Source: Shewanella khirikhana
Lineage (GTDB): Bacteria; Pseudomonadota; Gammaproteobacteria; Enterobacterales; Shewanellaceae
NCBI RefSeq assembly: GCF_003957745.1
Contig: NZ_CP020373.1
Span: 2,542,001 to 2,606,000, forward strand
Direction of reading: 5' to 3'
Length of the DNA: 64,000 nucleotides
In this document: in pieces, positions 17,326 to 27,647 of the stretch
Layout: every line of letters starts with the position of its first letter
Numbering within the stretch: the stretch's first letter is position 1
Program-made: the position numbers and the translations under genes
The notes under the pieces: generated by a model
Told to the model about the DNA's origin: nothing
The model's database searches: none
The model's input: the letters and a program-made list of their open reading frames with translations, nothing else

Positions 17326-19836
17326 TCAGGCGCCGCGCCAAATATCGTCGCGATAGCGGGCAATGGTGGCATCGGAGGAAAAGCGGCCGCTGGCGGCAGT
17401 ATTGCGGATACTGCGCACCGTCCACTCGTCGGGGGTTGCGTAAAGCGCCGCTGCGCGCGCCTGGGCGCTTACAAAGGCATCAAAGTCGGCGGCGGTCATC
17501 CACTGATCCCAGGGGCTTTCGATAGCATCGACTAAGGGGTCAAAGAGGCCCGGCTCCTGCAGACTGAAATGACCACTGCGGATAAGCTCAAGCACGCTAC
17601 AAAGGGCTGGTGAAGCGGCGATGATGTCTTTGGGGCGGTAATCTTCCTTAAGCCTGGCCACCTCATCGGCATTGAGGCCAAACAGGAAAAAGTTGTCCTC
17701 ACCCACGGCTTCCAGAATTTCGATATTGGCGCCATCCAGAGTGCCCATGGTAAGCGCGCCATTCATCATGAATTTCATGTTGCCGGTGCCAGAGGCTTCC
17801 TTACCTGCGGTGGAGATTTGTTCCGATAAATCGGTGCCCGGCGCTATCACTTCCATGGCGCTCACGTTGTAGTTGGGCAAAAAGGCAAACCTCAGCCAGG
17901 GGGTAACGTGGGGGTCGCTGTTGACCATGTGGGCCACATTACCGGCAAGCTTGATAATGAGTTTGGCGGTGGCATAACCCGGCGCCGCCTTGCCGCCAAT
18001 CAATACGCAGCGCGGCACCATGCCCTGGGTGTCACCCTTCAGCACCCGCTGATAGAGATGAATGACATGCAGCACATTCATCAGCTGGCGCTTGTATTCA
18101 TGGATGCGCTTAACCTGGACATCGAACAGCATTTGGGTGTCGAAGGTAACGCCACATTCATGTTCAACCAAGGCCGCCAGCGCCGCCTTGTTGGCAGTTT
18201 TCACCTCGCGCCAGGCCTTGATGAAGTCAGTATCCGAGGTAAAAGCGCCCAGGCTTGAAAGCCGGTTTAAGTCTTCGCGCCAGTCGCTGCCAAGGCGCCT
18301 GTCGATAAGGCTCGCAAGCTGCGGATTACAGGCCATCAGCCAGCGCCTTGGGGTAACTCCATTGGTTTTATTGTTGAATTTGTCCGCCCAAAGGGCGTGA
18401 AAATCCTTGAAAAGACCTCGGGTTAAAAGCTCGGTGTGCAGCGCCGCCACACCGTTGACTGAAAAGCTGCCAACAATGGCAAGGTAGGCCATCCGCACCC
18501 GGGGTTCGCTGCCCTCTTCAATAATCGACATCTTCGCCAGCATGTCGGCATCGCCGGGCCAGTGGTGGGCCACCAAATCCAGGTATCTTGCGTTGATTTC
18601 AAAGATGATTTCCAAAATCCGCGGCAACATGTGCCCCAGCATGCGCACGCTCCAGCATTCCAGCGCTTCCGGCAGCAGGGTATGGTTGGTGTAGGCCATG
18701 GTGGCGCTGGTGATTGCCCAGGCCTGGTCCCACTCAAGGCAATGCACATCGATAAGCAGCCGCATCAGCTCAGGCACGGCAATGGCCGGATGGGTATCGT
18801 TAAGCTGCACCACGTTGTGTTTGGCAAATTGACTCAAGTCATCCCCAAAGCGGGCGATATGGCGGCGCAGCATGTCCTGCAGGCTCGCCGAGCACAAAAA
18901 GTACTGCTGGCGCAGCCTAAGCTCCTTGCCGTTTTCACTGGCATCATTGGGATAGAGCACCATGGTGATCTGCTCGGCAAGGTTCTTACGGGCCACGGCT
19001 TCGGCATAGTCGCCCTGATTAAACTCTTCCAAATCAAAATCATCGGTAGCTTCAGCCTTCCACAGTCTCAGGGTATTAATACGGCCGTTGCGATAGCCAG
19101 GCACCGGCATATCGTGGGGAACAGCCCGCACATCCTGAGTGCCGACCCACTGGATATGCCGCCTTCCCTCTCGGTCAACATAGGACTCGGTATGACCAAA
19201 AAAGGGCACCAATACGGAATAGGCATGCAGGCGAACTTCCCAGGGGTTACCCTCTCTGAGCCAACGGTCCGGACGTTCGATTTGAAAACCATCGACAATC
19301 TTCTGGGCGAACATGCCGTACTCGTAGCGGATGCCGTAACCGGTGGCGGCAATGTCCATACTGGCGCAGGAATCCAAAAAGCAGGCTGCCAGCCTGCCAA
19401 GGCCGCCATTGCCCAGGCCTGCGTCGTGCTCCTCCTGCGCCAGCGTCTCCAGAGTCACTGCAAAAGGCAGCAACGCATGACGGGCATCCTGGGTTAAATC
19501 CAGATTCAGCAGCGCATTGCCAAGGGCGCGGCCCATCAGAAACTCCAGCGACAGATAGGCCACCTGTCGCTTATCGCCCTCGGCATCCCTGCTGCGGGTG
19601 CTGCGCCAGTCATCGAGCAGCTGCTCCTTGACCCCAAGCGCCAGCGCATGAAACAGATCCTGCGATCTGGGTTCAAACCGGCACAGGTTGTAACGCAGCT
19701 GCCGCTCAAGGCAGGCTGGCAGCGCATCACAGGGCTCGCAGGGCTCATGACGGCTTTTACCTTTCATCGAATGCTCAGTGGCCTGCACGCCACCGGCAGC
19801 AGCTGATTCAACCGTACTTGTTTCACGCTTAGGCAT
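17326..19836 (-). CDS. glgP: Glycogen/maltodextrin phosphorylase GlgP
   Basis: Releases glucose-1-phosphate from glycogen ends by phosphorolysis, using pyridoxal phosphate. The 836-residue protein has the GT35 fold with the PLP lysine motif EASGTGNMKFMMNGALTMGT followed by LDGANIEI, and the KRIHEYKRQ motif. The frame opens upstream at a GTG (19854), but AAGGAG six bases before the ATG at 19836 makes that the better start, giving MPKRETSTVES. The first 40 residues or so are a poorly conserved Ser/Ala/Gly-rich extension. It lies 30 bases after glgX, inside the operon, so degradation and synthesis enzymes are made together. Confidence 0.94.
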   Translation of the reverse strand: MPKRETSTVESAAAGGVQATEHSMKGKSRHEPCEPCDALPACLERQLRYNLCRFEPRSQDLFHALALGVKEQLLDDWRSTRSRDAEGDKRQVAYLSLEFLMGRALGNALLNLDLTQDARHALLPFAVTLETLAQEEHDAGLGNGGLGRLAACFLDSCASMDIAATGYGIRYEYGMFAQKIVDGFQIERPDRWLREGNPWEVRLHAYSVLVPFFGHTESYVDREGRRHIQWVGTQDVRAVPHDMPVPGYRNGRINTLRLWKAEATDDFDLEEFNQGDYAEAVARKNLAEQITMVLYPNDASENGKELRLRQQYFLCSASLQDMLRRHIARFGDDLSQFAKHNVVQLNDTHPAIAVPELMRLLIDVHCLEWDQAWAITSATMAYTNHTLLPEALECWSVRMLGHMLPRILEIIFEINARYLDLVAHHWPGDADMLAKMSIIEEGSEPRVRMAYLAIVGSFSVNGVAALHTELLTRGLFKDFHALWADKFNNKTNGVTPRRWLMACNPQLASLIDRRLGSDWREDLNRLSSLGAFTSDTDFIKAWREVKTANKAALAALVEHECGVTFDTQMLFDVQVKRIHEYKRQLMNVLHVIHLYQRVLKGDTQGMVPRCVLIGGKAAPGYATAKLIIKLAGNVAHMVNSDPHVTPWLRFAFLPNYNVSAMEVIAPGTDLSEQISTAGKEASGTGNMKFMMNGALTMGTLDGANIEILEAVGEDNFFLFGLNADEVARLKEDYRPKDIIAASPALCSVLELIRSGHFSLQEPGLFDPLVDAIESPWDQWMTAADFDAFVSAQARAAALYATPDEWTVRSIRNTAASGRFSSDATIARYRDDIWRGA

Positions 19837-19866
19837 AACTTGCTCCTTTGCCACATGCCCTGAGGC

Positions 19867-22173
19867 TTAAGGGTTGGAACCTTCATCATCGGCAGCTTGC
19901 TGCTGTGACTCGGGAAATTGCGCCCCGCCCGCCGCCGTCGAGACACTTTGCAGCAGCGCCGCGCCAAAGGCCGGCAGATACACACAGCTGCCGCTTTGCA
20001 CCATGCGGCCCTGGATAAGGCTGCTGCTATCAAGGTTGTTATCGGGACTGCTCGCAGAGTCAGCGGCATTGCTGCAAAGGACGGTAAGCTGCGACCAGAG
20101 GCTGAATGAGGGCAAACGCAGGATGCGATCGTCACTGCCGGGATTTATCACAAACAGCAGCAACTGCTCGCCGCGAAGGGGATGATGCTCGCCAAAGGCG
20201 GCTATCAGCGCTGTGGTGCCCTGGATGGCCTCGGCTACAATTGCCAGCTCCTCTTCTGGGGCCACTTTCTGTGTTGAAAAGCACTCGAGCGCGCCTGAAC
20301 TTGCCCTGCAGACATCCGGGCTTAGGTCGTAAAAGTTCGGCTCGGCCCCGACGGCATCACCTATGGCCTGCGCCAGCGGCGTTTGCTCATGGCGCGGCCC
20401 AGAAGCCCTTGTTATGCCCGCTTTAAGCTCACGCTTTGCCGCGCCCTGCCAATCGGCGTCCTGCATCGGCTCGCCGCGCTCGTTAAACCAAGCCAGAAAA
20501 CGCCCCTTGCGGCCATCTTCGACGCTGGTGCTGTGGATATAACGCTCAGCGCCGAGGAGCGGCAGGCGGCGGCGAATGGCAATAAGCTCACGTACAAATT
20601 CTGCAAAATCCTGGTCGGCGTTTTCCCAGTCAATCCAGGCCAGCGGATTGTCCTGGCAGTAGGCATTGTTATTGCCCTTTTGGGTTTGCCACAGCTCATC
20701 ACCGGCGCGCAGCATAGGCACCCCGAAGGAGCAGAGCAGCGTCATCAGCATGGCGCGGGCTTTGTGCTGGCGCAGTGGCTCAAGCTCGGGGGCATCGCCC
20801 TCAACGCCCTGATTCTGGCTCAGGTTTTCCCGGTGGCCGTCGCGGTTATCTTCAAGGTTCGCCTCGTTGTGGCGCTCGGTGTAGGAGAGCAAATCCCGAA
20901 GCGTAAAACCGTCGTGACTGGTGATGAAGTTAAGGCTCGCCCAGGGGCCTCGCAGGCTTGCTTCAAACAGATCCGCCGAGCCGTGAAAGCGGCGGGCAAA
21001 CTCCCCCAACATGGTTTCATCGCCGCGCCACAGGCGGCGGATGGCATCGCGGTATCTGTCATTCCACTCCGAAAACGCCATCGGAAATTCGCCTAAGCGA
21101 TACCCCCCCGGTCCCACATCCCAGGGCTCGGCGATAAGCTTGAGACGCTTAAGCTGAGGGTCCTGGCCGATGGCGGCGAAAAAGCCACTCATCACATCAA
21201 AGCCGGTCGACGTGCGGCCAAGACAAGCGGCCAGGTCGAATCTGAATCCATCAACCCCGCCCACCTCACTCCAGTAGCGCAGCGAATCCATCACCAACTC
21301 AAGCACCCGCGGATGATTGAGATTCAATGTGTTGCCGCAGCCGGTGTCGTTGATATAACCGCCGCCCTCGGTGAGCCGGTAATAGGCGGCATTATCGAGG
21401 GCCTTGAAGCTGTAAACCGGTCCCTCGGCGCCACCTTCGGCGGTGTGGTTGTAGACCACATCCAAAATCACCTCGATGCCGCGGCCGTGAAGGGCGTCGA
21501 CCATGGCGCGAAAGTCGCTAATATCACCGTAGTCACTGTGGGGCGCGAAAAAGCCGATGCTGTTGTAACCCCAGTAGTTGGTGAGCCCCTTATCGGTTAA
21601 AAAGGGCTCGTGAAAAAACTGCTGGCAGGGCATCAACTCAACCGCGGTAATGCCAAGGTTGGCGAGATAATCGAGCACCTTAGGCTCAGTAAAGGCGAGA
21701 AACTTGCCGCGATGCTCATCGCGAATACCGGGAAACCCCATGGAAAAGCCCTTTACATGCAGCTCGTAAAGCACGCTGTGCTCCAGCCGCTGCTCGGGCT
21801 TGGGGTGCACAAAGGGCGGCAGCGCGGCAGTATCCAGCAGACGACTTTTGAGAACAGCTTCCTCGCGCTGTGACTTTGCCGGCATGCCAACTATGGCGCG
21901 GGCATAGGGGTCAAGCAGCAGCCTTGATGGGTCTTTCAGCGAACCAAAGGCGTCCTGCTCGCCGTGGACCCGGTAGCCATAACACTGGCCATGGCGCACC
22001 CCTTCCACGGTCAAAGACCAGAGGTCACCCCGACGGGTCATTGGATAACAAAACTCTTTATCAGCCTCGTCAATCAGGCACAAAAATACCGCCTGACTGT
22101 CTCCGCTGAACACGCAAAAACTGGCGCCTTCGTCGGTTAGCCATACTCCAGGCTGTCCGGCGTGGAAGTTCAT
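19867..22173 (-). CDS. glgX: Glycogen debranching enzyme GlgX
   Basis: GH13 isoamylase-type enzyme that cleaves alpha-1,6 branches left after phosphorylase action. In its 768 residues an N-terminal CBM48-like domain (about 1-110) precedes the TIM barrel. Catalytic regions visible: DVVYNHTAEG, GFRFDLAA with the nucleophile Asp, LIAEPWD with the acid Glu, and TSHDGFTLRDLLSY. The C-terminal part has a GlgX-like segment and low-complexity loops rich in Ser and Asn. Its ATG overlaps the glgB stop by four bases (ATGA), a sign of coupled translation. It is slightly longer than E. coli GlgX because of a longer C-terminal domain. Confidence 0.94.
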   Translation of the reverse strand: MNFHAGQPGVWLTDEGASFCVFSGDSQAVFLCLIDEADKEFCYPMTRRGDLWSLTVEGVRHGQCYGYRVHGEQDAFGSLKDPSRLLLDPYARAIVGMPAKSQREEAVLKSRLLDTAALPPFVHPKPEQRLEHSVLYELHVKGFSMGFPGIRDEHRGKFLAFTEPKVLDYLANLGITAVELMPCQQFFHEPFLTDKGLTNYWGYNSIGFFAPHSDYGDISDFRAMVDALHGRGIEVILDVVYNHTAEGGAEGPVYSFKALDNAAYYRLTEGGGYINDTGCGNTLNLNHPRVLELVMDSLRYWSEVGGVDGFRFDLAACLGRTSTGFDVMSGFFAAIGQDPQLKRLKLIAEPWDVGPGGYRLGEFPMAFSEWNDRYRDAIRRLWRGDETMLGEFARRFHGSADLFEASLRGPWASLNFITSHDGFTLRDLLSYTERHNEANLEDNRDGHRENLSQNQGVEGDAPELEPLRQHKARAMLMTLLCSFGVPMLRAGDELWQTQKGNNNAYCQDNPLAWIDWENADQDFAEFVRELIAIRRRLPLLGAERYIHSTSVEDGRKGRFLAWFNERGEPMQDADWQGAAKRELKAGITRASGPRHEQTPLAQAIGDAVGAEPNFYDLSPDVCRASSGALECFSTQKVAPEEELAIVAEAIQGTTALIAAFGEHHPLRGEQLLLFVINPGSDDRILRLPSFSLWSQLTVLCSNAADSASSPDNNLDSSSLIQGRMVQSGSCVYLPAFGAALLQSVSTAAGGAQFPESQQQAADDEGSNP

Positions 22174-24806
22174 TTTCGCGCCCCTTTCAACCCGGTACCT
22201 GCGACTGGCCTGGCTGTCGCGGTTTTGGCTTTCGTGGTTTTGGTTTTCTCGGTTTTAGCTTTCTCGGTTTTAGCTTTCTCGGTTTTAGCTTTAACCGCGT
22301 TGGTTTTAGCGGCTGCGGTTTTAGTGGCAGCGGTTTTACTGGCAGTGGCGAGCGAAGACTCAACCACAGCGAGCGTTTGCCCGGATTCAGTGCGTTTGGA
22401 AGCAGCACGGGCAATCACCAGGCAGCCAAGGGGCGGCACTGTGATAAGGGCGCTTCTTCGCTGCCCCTGGGCAGGCACGTCGTCACAGACAATTACCCCG
22501 CCATTGCCCTGATTGCTGCCGCCATAACAGTGGGCATCACTGTTTAAAAGCTCGCACCACTCAACGGCGGCAGCTCTGTCCAGCCCCGCAACACAGGCCT
22601 GCCCCGCAACACAACCCTGCTTAGCATCGTGTTCCCCAGCGTCAGCCTCGATAACATCCGGCAGTCCAAGTCGGTAGCCGTGATACAGCTCAGGGGTCAT
22701 ATTGACCACAAACACCAGGGCCTCTTCGCCCCAGCCGCGCACAAAGGCGTAAATGCCGTGGGCGGCGTTGTCGCAGTCAAGCCAATGAAAGGCTGACATA
22801 TCGTGATCGCTCTGTCCAAGGACACTGCGCTCGCGGTACAAGCGGTTCAAATCGGCAAGCCACAGCGCCAGCCCCTGATGGGGCGCATATTGCAAAAGGT
22901 GCCAGTCGAGGCTTCTGTCGTGACTCCATTCATCACGCTGACCAAACTCGCCGCCCATAAACAACAGCTTTTTGCCGGGGAAGCCCCACATGTAGCCGTA
23001 GTAGGCGCGAAGCGTTGCGAACTTCTGCCAGTCGTCACCGGGAATTTTCGACAGCAGCGCGCCTTTGCCGTGCACCACTTCGTCGTGACTGAGGGACAAA
23101 ATAAACTGCTCGCTGTGGCCGTACATGATGCCGAACGTAAGCTGATGATGATGAAAACTGCGATAGACGGGGTCTTTGGCAAGATAACTTAAGCTGTCGT
23201 TCATCCAGCCCATGTTCCATTTAAAACCAAAGCCAAGCCCGCCCTGATGCACGGGCCGGGTAACACCGTCCCAGGCGGTGGACTCTTCGGCAATCATGAT
23301 TATGCCGGGGAACTCGGCATAAAGCCGTTGATTCAGAAGCTTTAAAAAGTCGATGGCATCAAGGTTTTCGCGACCACCTTCGCTGTTTGGCAGCCACTGC
23401 CCCGCCTCGCGGCTGTAATCCAGATACAGCATCGACGACACAGCATCGAGCCTGAGCCCATCGATGTGAAAGTCCCTAAGCCACACGGTGGCTGCCGACA
23501 GTAAAAAGCTTTGCACCTCGACGCGGCCATAGTTGTAGATGAGGGTGTCCCAGTCGGGATGACGTCCAAGGCGCGGATCTTCATGCTCATAAAGGCAACT
23601 GCCGTCGAAGCGCGCCAGGCCATGGGCATCGGATGGGAAATGGGCTATCACCCAATCCAGCAGCACGCCAATGCCGGCGCGGTGGCAGGCATCCACCAGA
23701 TATTTAAGGTCATCGGCACTGCCAAAGCGCTGGGTGGGGGCAAAGAGGCCTACCGGCTGGTAACCCCATGAACCATCAAAGGGAAATTCCGACAGCGGCA
23801 TCAGCTCAATATGGGTAAAGCCCATGGACTTGATGTAAGGCACCAGCTCATCGGCAAGCTCGCGGTAACTGAGCCAGGTGCCTTGTGGCTGCTCACTGCC
23901 GTCCTGCTTTCGCCGCCAGGAGCCGGGATGCAGCTCGTAAATACTCACGGCTTCTTTGTGCCAGTCGCGGCTGCGCCCGCTCATCCAGGCATCATCCTGC
24001 CACACAAATGCTGAGGCTGGCGCCACTCTGGATGCATTGTTGGGCGCCGCTTCCATCGCTTTGGCAAAGGGGTCGGATTTGATAAGAAGCTCCCCTGCAG
24101 GCGTGAGGATTTCAAACTTGTAGTGGGCCAAATCATGCACTGCCGGGATAAAAATCTCCCAGATGCCGCTGGCGGGGTGCTGGCGCATCACATGCACCCG
24201 GCCGTCCCAGTGGTTGAAATCGCCAATCACAGAAACCCGTTTGGCATTGGGCGCCCAAACGCAAAACAAAATACCCGCCACGCCATCGACCACACGCTGG
24301 TTGGCCCCCAGATAATCCTGGGCATACAGCTCACGCCCCTCACCGAAAAGGTAGAGCGAAGTGTCGTCAAGCTGCGAGCCAAAGCCGTAGGGGTCATCAA
24401 TCACCACCTCAAAGGCGGGATAGGCCACCCTCAGCCGGTAGGTAAAGGGGTTGCTGCGCCGCCCAAGCAGGCCGGCAAACAGCCCTTCCCGCGCCACCGC
24501 ATCAAGAGTTGCCACCTTTTTACCGTCTTTGGTCAGCACATCCACCGCCATGGCACCCGGTAAAAAGCAGCGCACACAGAGCTTGCCGGCAACCTTGTGC
24601 ATGCCCAGCAGGGAAAACACATCGACGTATTCGCCACGGGCCAACAGGCGGGCCTCCTGCTCACTGATAAGCCCTGAATGAGCCAAGGCTGAGCTTTGGA
24701 CTTGTGAATACGCATCGGCATGCGCCTGCTCGGAGTTCTGGCCCGACGCCGAAGCGCTGACCAGGGTGCTATTCACATCGCTTTCGCAAACATCCGGGGC
24801 TGTCAT
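22170..24806 (-). CDS. glgB: 1,4-alpha-glucan branching enzyme GlgB with Lys-rich repeat tail
   Basis: Creates alpha-1,6 branches in glycogen. The core is a normal GH13 branching enzyme: N-terminal CBM48 domains, GYQPVGLFAPT, DWVIAHFP, GLRLDAVSSMLYLDY (nucleophile Asp), MIAEESTAW (acid Glu) and LSHDEVVHGKG. At about 878 residues it is far longer than the usual 730. The excess lies in a 55-60 residue N-terminal extension, a loop with duplicated CVAG near residue 735, and a C-terminal tail of about 60 residues built of KAKTE-like units (15-bp repeats at 22221-22295). The ATG at 24806 has GGAGGAC just upstream; the TTG at 24818 is rejected. It lies 50 bases after malQ. Confidence 0.94.
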   Translation of the reverse strand: MTAPDVCESDVNSTLVSASASGQNSEQAHADAYSQVQSSALAHSGLISEQEARLLARGEYVDVFSLLGMHKVAGKLCVRCFLPGAMAVDVLTKDGKKVATLDAVAREGLFAGLLGRRSNPFTYRLRVAYPAFEVVIDDPYGFGSQLDDTSLYLFGEGRELYAQDYLGANQRVVDGVAGILFCVWAPNAKRVSVIGDFNHWDGRVHVMRQHPASGIWEIFIPAVHDLAHYKFEILTPAGELLIKSDPFAKAMEAAPNNASRVAPASAFVWQDDAWMSGRSRDWHKEAVSIYELHPGSWRRKQDGSEQPQGTWLSYRELADELVPYIKSMGFTHIELMPLSEFPFDGSWGYQPVGLFAPTQRFGSADDLKYLVDACHRAGIGVLLDWVIAHFPSDAHGLARFDGSCLYEHEDPRLGRHPDWDTLIYNYGRVEVQSFLLSAATVWLRDFHIDGLRLDAVSSMLYLDYSREAGQWLPNSEGGRENLDAIDFLKLLNQRLYAEFPGIIMIAEESTAWDGVTRPVHQGGLGFGFKWNMGWMNDSLSYLAKDPVYRSFHHHQLTFGIMYGHSEQFILSLSHDEVVHGKGALLSKIPGDDWQKFATLRAYYGYMWGFPGKKLLFMGGEFGQRDEWSHDRSLDWHLLQYAPHQGLALWLADLNRLYRERSVLGQSDHDMSAFHWLDCDNAAHGIYAFVRGWGEEALVFVVNMTPELYHGYRLGLPDVIEADAGEHDAKQGCVAGQACVAGLDRAAAVEWCELLNSDAHCYGGSNQGNGGVIVCDDVPAQGQRRSALITVPPLGCLVIARAASKRTESGQTLAVVESSLATASKTAATKTAAAKTNAVKAKTEKAKTEKAKTEKTKTTKAKTATARPVAGTGLKGARK
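22221..22295 (-). repeat. Five 15-bp tandem repeats coding for KAKTE units in glgB
   Basis: Five consecutive 15-bp units (plus-strand unit GGTTTTAGCTTTCTC, two copies identical, the others 1-5 changes away) lie near the 3' end of glgB. They encode Lys-Ala-Lys-Thr-Glu type pentapeptides in frame. Related but degenerate AAKT units continue to about 22345. Copy number could vary by slippage without shifting the frame. Confidence 0.9.
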
Positions 24807-24856
24807 GGTGTCCTCCAAAGGCGGTAACTGGATATTTTTAAAATGTAATTCTGTGC

Positions 24857-27267
24857 TCAGGCATCTGTCCCCTGGGTCGCCACAGTGTCAGGCTGCAATT
24901 CACCGCGCCTGCCCAAACGAATGGCATGCAAGCGGGCGCGAAATCCGGCCGATTGCCACAGGTTGTCCAACGATTGGCTCAGGCGGGCGCGCCAGTTGGG
25001 ATATTCGTTATGGGTGCCGGGGATATTCACCGGCCGGGTTTCCAGCGCCAGATCCCAAAGGCTGCCCCCCACAAGCTCGGCGCGGCTGCGACCACACCAA
25101 TTGAGCAGGGCATCGAATACTGCCAGTTCATCAAATGCCGCCAGCTCATCGTCGGCCGCAGTGGCATCCGACTTCAGGGCGTTTGCTGCCAACACCCCTT
25201 CGTCCGACAGCGCCTGAACCAGCGCCCCTTTATCGCGCTGACGCTGCATAAGTGCCCCTTCACGGCCAAGGCCTATGGCGTCAAGCTGCTGTAAATCCAG
25301 CCCTCGCCACCAGGCGATAAAGGGCGGCACATCCTGATTACCCAGCTGCAGCAAGGCCGCGCGGCGCTGCTTGGCCGGGGCAATAAAACGCTCGCCTTCG
25401 CGGCAGAAATAAATCAGGTCGTTGCCAAAAATCCCAAGCTTTTTAAGCTCTTCTCTGAGACCTGGCGGCACTGTACCCAGATCTTCACCTATGAGTACGC
25501 AGCGGCTTAAATGGCTCTCGAGGGTTAAGATGGCCAGCAGGGTGTCGGCCGGGAAATGCAGGTAACATCCAAGTCGTGTATCGCCAGCGCCGCCGTTCTG
25601 CTCCGGGTGAACTTGCTGGGCGGCGTCGCCGTCAAGGGGGGGCTCCAGCACCAGATGCGGCTCATCGCCATCACATGGTCGATACGAAGGGCGCCGCAGT
25701 GGCGCATGTTTTCGCGGCAAAGGCGCCTGAAGGCGTGAAAGGCAGATTGCTTCAGGGCCACTGGGTCGAAAGGCGGCATGCCCCAGTTCTGGCCGGTGGC
25801 AGAAAAGGGGTCTGGCGGCGCGCCAATATCGAGCCGCTCACAAAAGGCGCCGAACCCGTCAGATGCCGCTGCAGCAGGCTCTCCAGCAGGTTCTTGCAGT
25901 AAGGGCTCTGCAGGGCAGCTCTGGTAGCGGGCACTGACTTCACTGCCCTGCCCCAGCGCGCCGACGGCGAGATCCCGTACCAGTCCAAGGCGCATTCCCA
26001 CCTGACGGCAGCGCAGCTGACTTTGCTCAAGCTGTTCATCGGCAACAAATTGCAGCCAGCCAAAGAAGCGCGGGGTATCGAGCGCCACAGACAGCGCCTC
26101 GTCGGCCCACCAGAGTGCGCCTTCGCTTACGGCGCCGAGCGCCTTGGCTTCAGCAAGCTGGCTTTGGCAGAAACTCTCAAGCGCCTGACCGCGGCTTTTT
26201 ACAAAGGCTTCGAAGCGCTGCACCCGGCCGCTCAGTTCGTCCATGGCCTCAAACGCCGCAAACAGTCGCGCCAATGCCCGGTATTTGAGCAGCGCGACTT
26301 TGGGGTAATCAATCTCGGCAAGTTGGTTGAGCAGCAGCCGCTCGCGCAGCCACTCACCCGCTTTAAATTGCTGACTGAGACCGGCATATTCCGGCAGCCA
26401 GTCGATGGCAATCGCCAGTGGATTTAGAAAGCGTCGATCCCACGGGCTATATGGGCTGATAAGGCTGGTGCTTGCGAGGGAAGGCGCGTGCAGCGGGGTT
26501 AAGGTAATAAAGTCGCAGCCGGATTCGGCGCCAAGCTCAATCAATTTGCCCAAATCGGCAAAATCGCCCACGCCCCACTGGCGCTGGCTGCGAAGATAAA
26601 AAAGGCTGATCCCAAGGCCCCATGGTCGACTGAGTTTGGAGGGCGCAGACGTATCCAGCACCCCCTGATAGCCGCGCCTGGGGACAATCAACAACTCGCC
26701 GGAAAAGGCATGTTGCGCGAACCAATCCAGTGTCGCCGTCAGTTGGTACTCGCCAATTTGAAGCTCAAGAGGCAATGGCAAACGCAGTCTGAGATAACGG
26801 CCTTCGGGGCGAAGATAGTCGCCCACCTCTTTTGCCTGCGCGAGCGTCAAACTGAGCCGATAGCTTGCCGGCGCTTTGGCGCCTGAGTTTTCGTCGCCAG
26901 TCAAGCGAATACAAAGCTCAATTGAGTGTTGGGGAGGCAGAGGATTGGCGGTAGCGGCTGAACCAGACTCATGCTGCGGAGCAACAGGCAGCGGCGCGCC
27001 CGCAAAGGCAGACTCCGGCAGCTGCAGTTCTATGGCGGGCTCATCAACAAAGGCGTGTTGCAGCCCCGGCAGCACATGGAGCCAGGGGGCAGCGTCCAGC
27101 GCTTCAATACGTTTGGCAATATCCTGCTCGCCCGGTGCTGAGTCCCTACGCATCAGGGCACACAGCAAGGCCATGCGCTCATCATGACTGAAGCTGCGCT
27201 CGGCGCCGCTGCAATCGATGAACCTGTCTCCTATCCCTTGCAGATAAAAGAGCTTGTCCAATGCCAT
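24857..27267 (-). pseudogene. malQ: 4-alpha-glucanotransferase MalQ, split by a frameshift
   Basis: Amylomaltase that would disproportionate maltodextrins for the glycogen pathway. The 5' part (27267 down to about 25640) encodes residues 1-540, including the GH77 barrel start (GLGISLFYLRSQRQWGVGDFADL) and ALRIDHVM. The reading frame is then lost, and the 3' part (from 25720 down to 24857) continues the family in another frame with YLHFPADTLLAILTLESH and the catalytic LIGEDLGTVP. The switch point is a run of seven G at 25636-25642 (C7 in the message). One extra base, giving C8, would restore WSPPLDGD and a full protein of about 800 residues. Both halves are otherwise intact, so this is a recent mutation, a slippery site or a sequencing error. 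An alternative GTG start lies at 27276. Confidence 0.88.
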
Positions 27268-27647
27268 TCTCTCCACCCAATTCGACCATCAGTGGTCATG
27301 GAGCAGACAGCATGCCAAGGAATTGCTTCACTTTGGTTTCAGCAAAATGAAGATAAAAATTATTAACTTGGAGAATCTGCGGCCAAGGGTAAGTGGGTGG
27401 AATTGCAGGTATTTGATTTCATTTGAGCACCAAGGCGGTGCAGGCTGCACAAAAATGCATCAGCCGCTGCACGGTAAAGTACTGCCCCAGACAACAGGGC
27501 AACACCATTGTGTTAACCACTTACAACTTTTGAATTCTTTTACCCACTTGTGGGTACAAAGCCTGCGCCGGATCACAAATTCAGCCCAAAGCCACTGTTA
27601 CCTTTAGCGCCAGAAGAAACTCAATTTCAGCTTAGAAAGGTGGATGT
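27268..27647. other. Divergent promoter region, glycogen operon / alcohol dehydrogenase
   Basis: 380 bases between two divergent units. It must hold the promoter of the malQ-glgBXPCA operon (minus strand) and of the alcohol dehydrogenase (plus strand). An AT-rich stretch lies at about 27340-27375, and a short inverted repeat ACCCACTTGTGGGT at 27542-27555. I could not assign a convincing -35/-10 pair or a CRP site. Confidence 0.5.
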
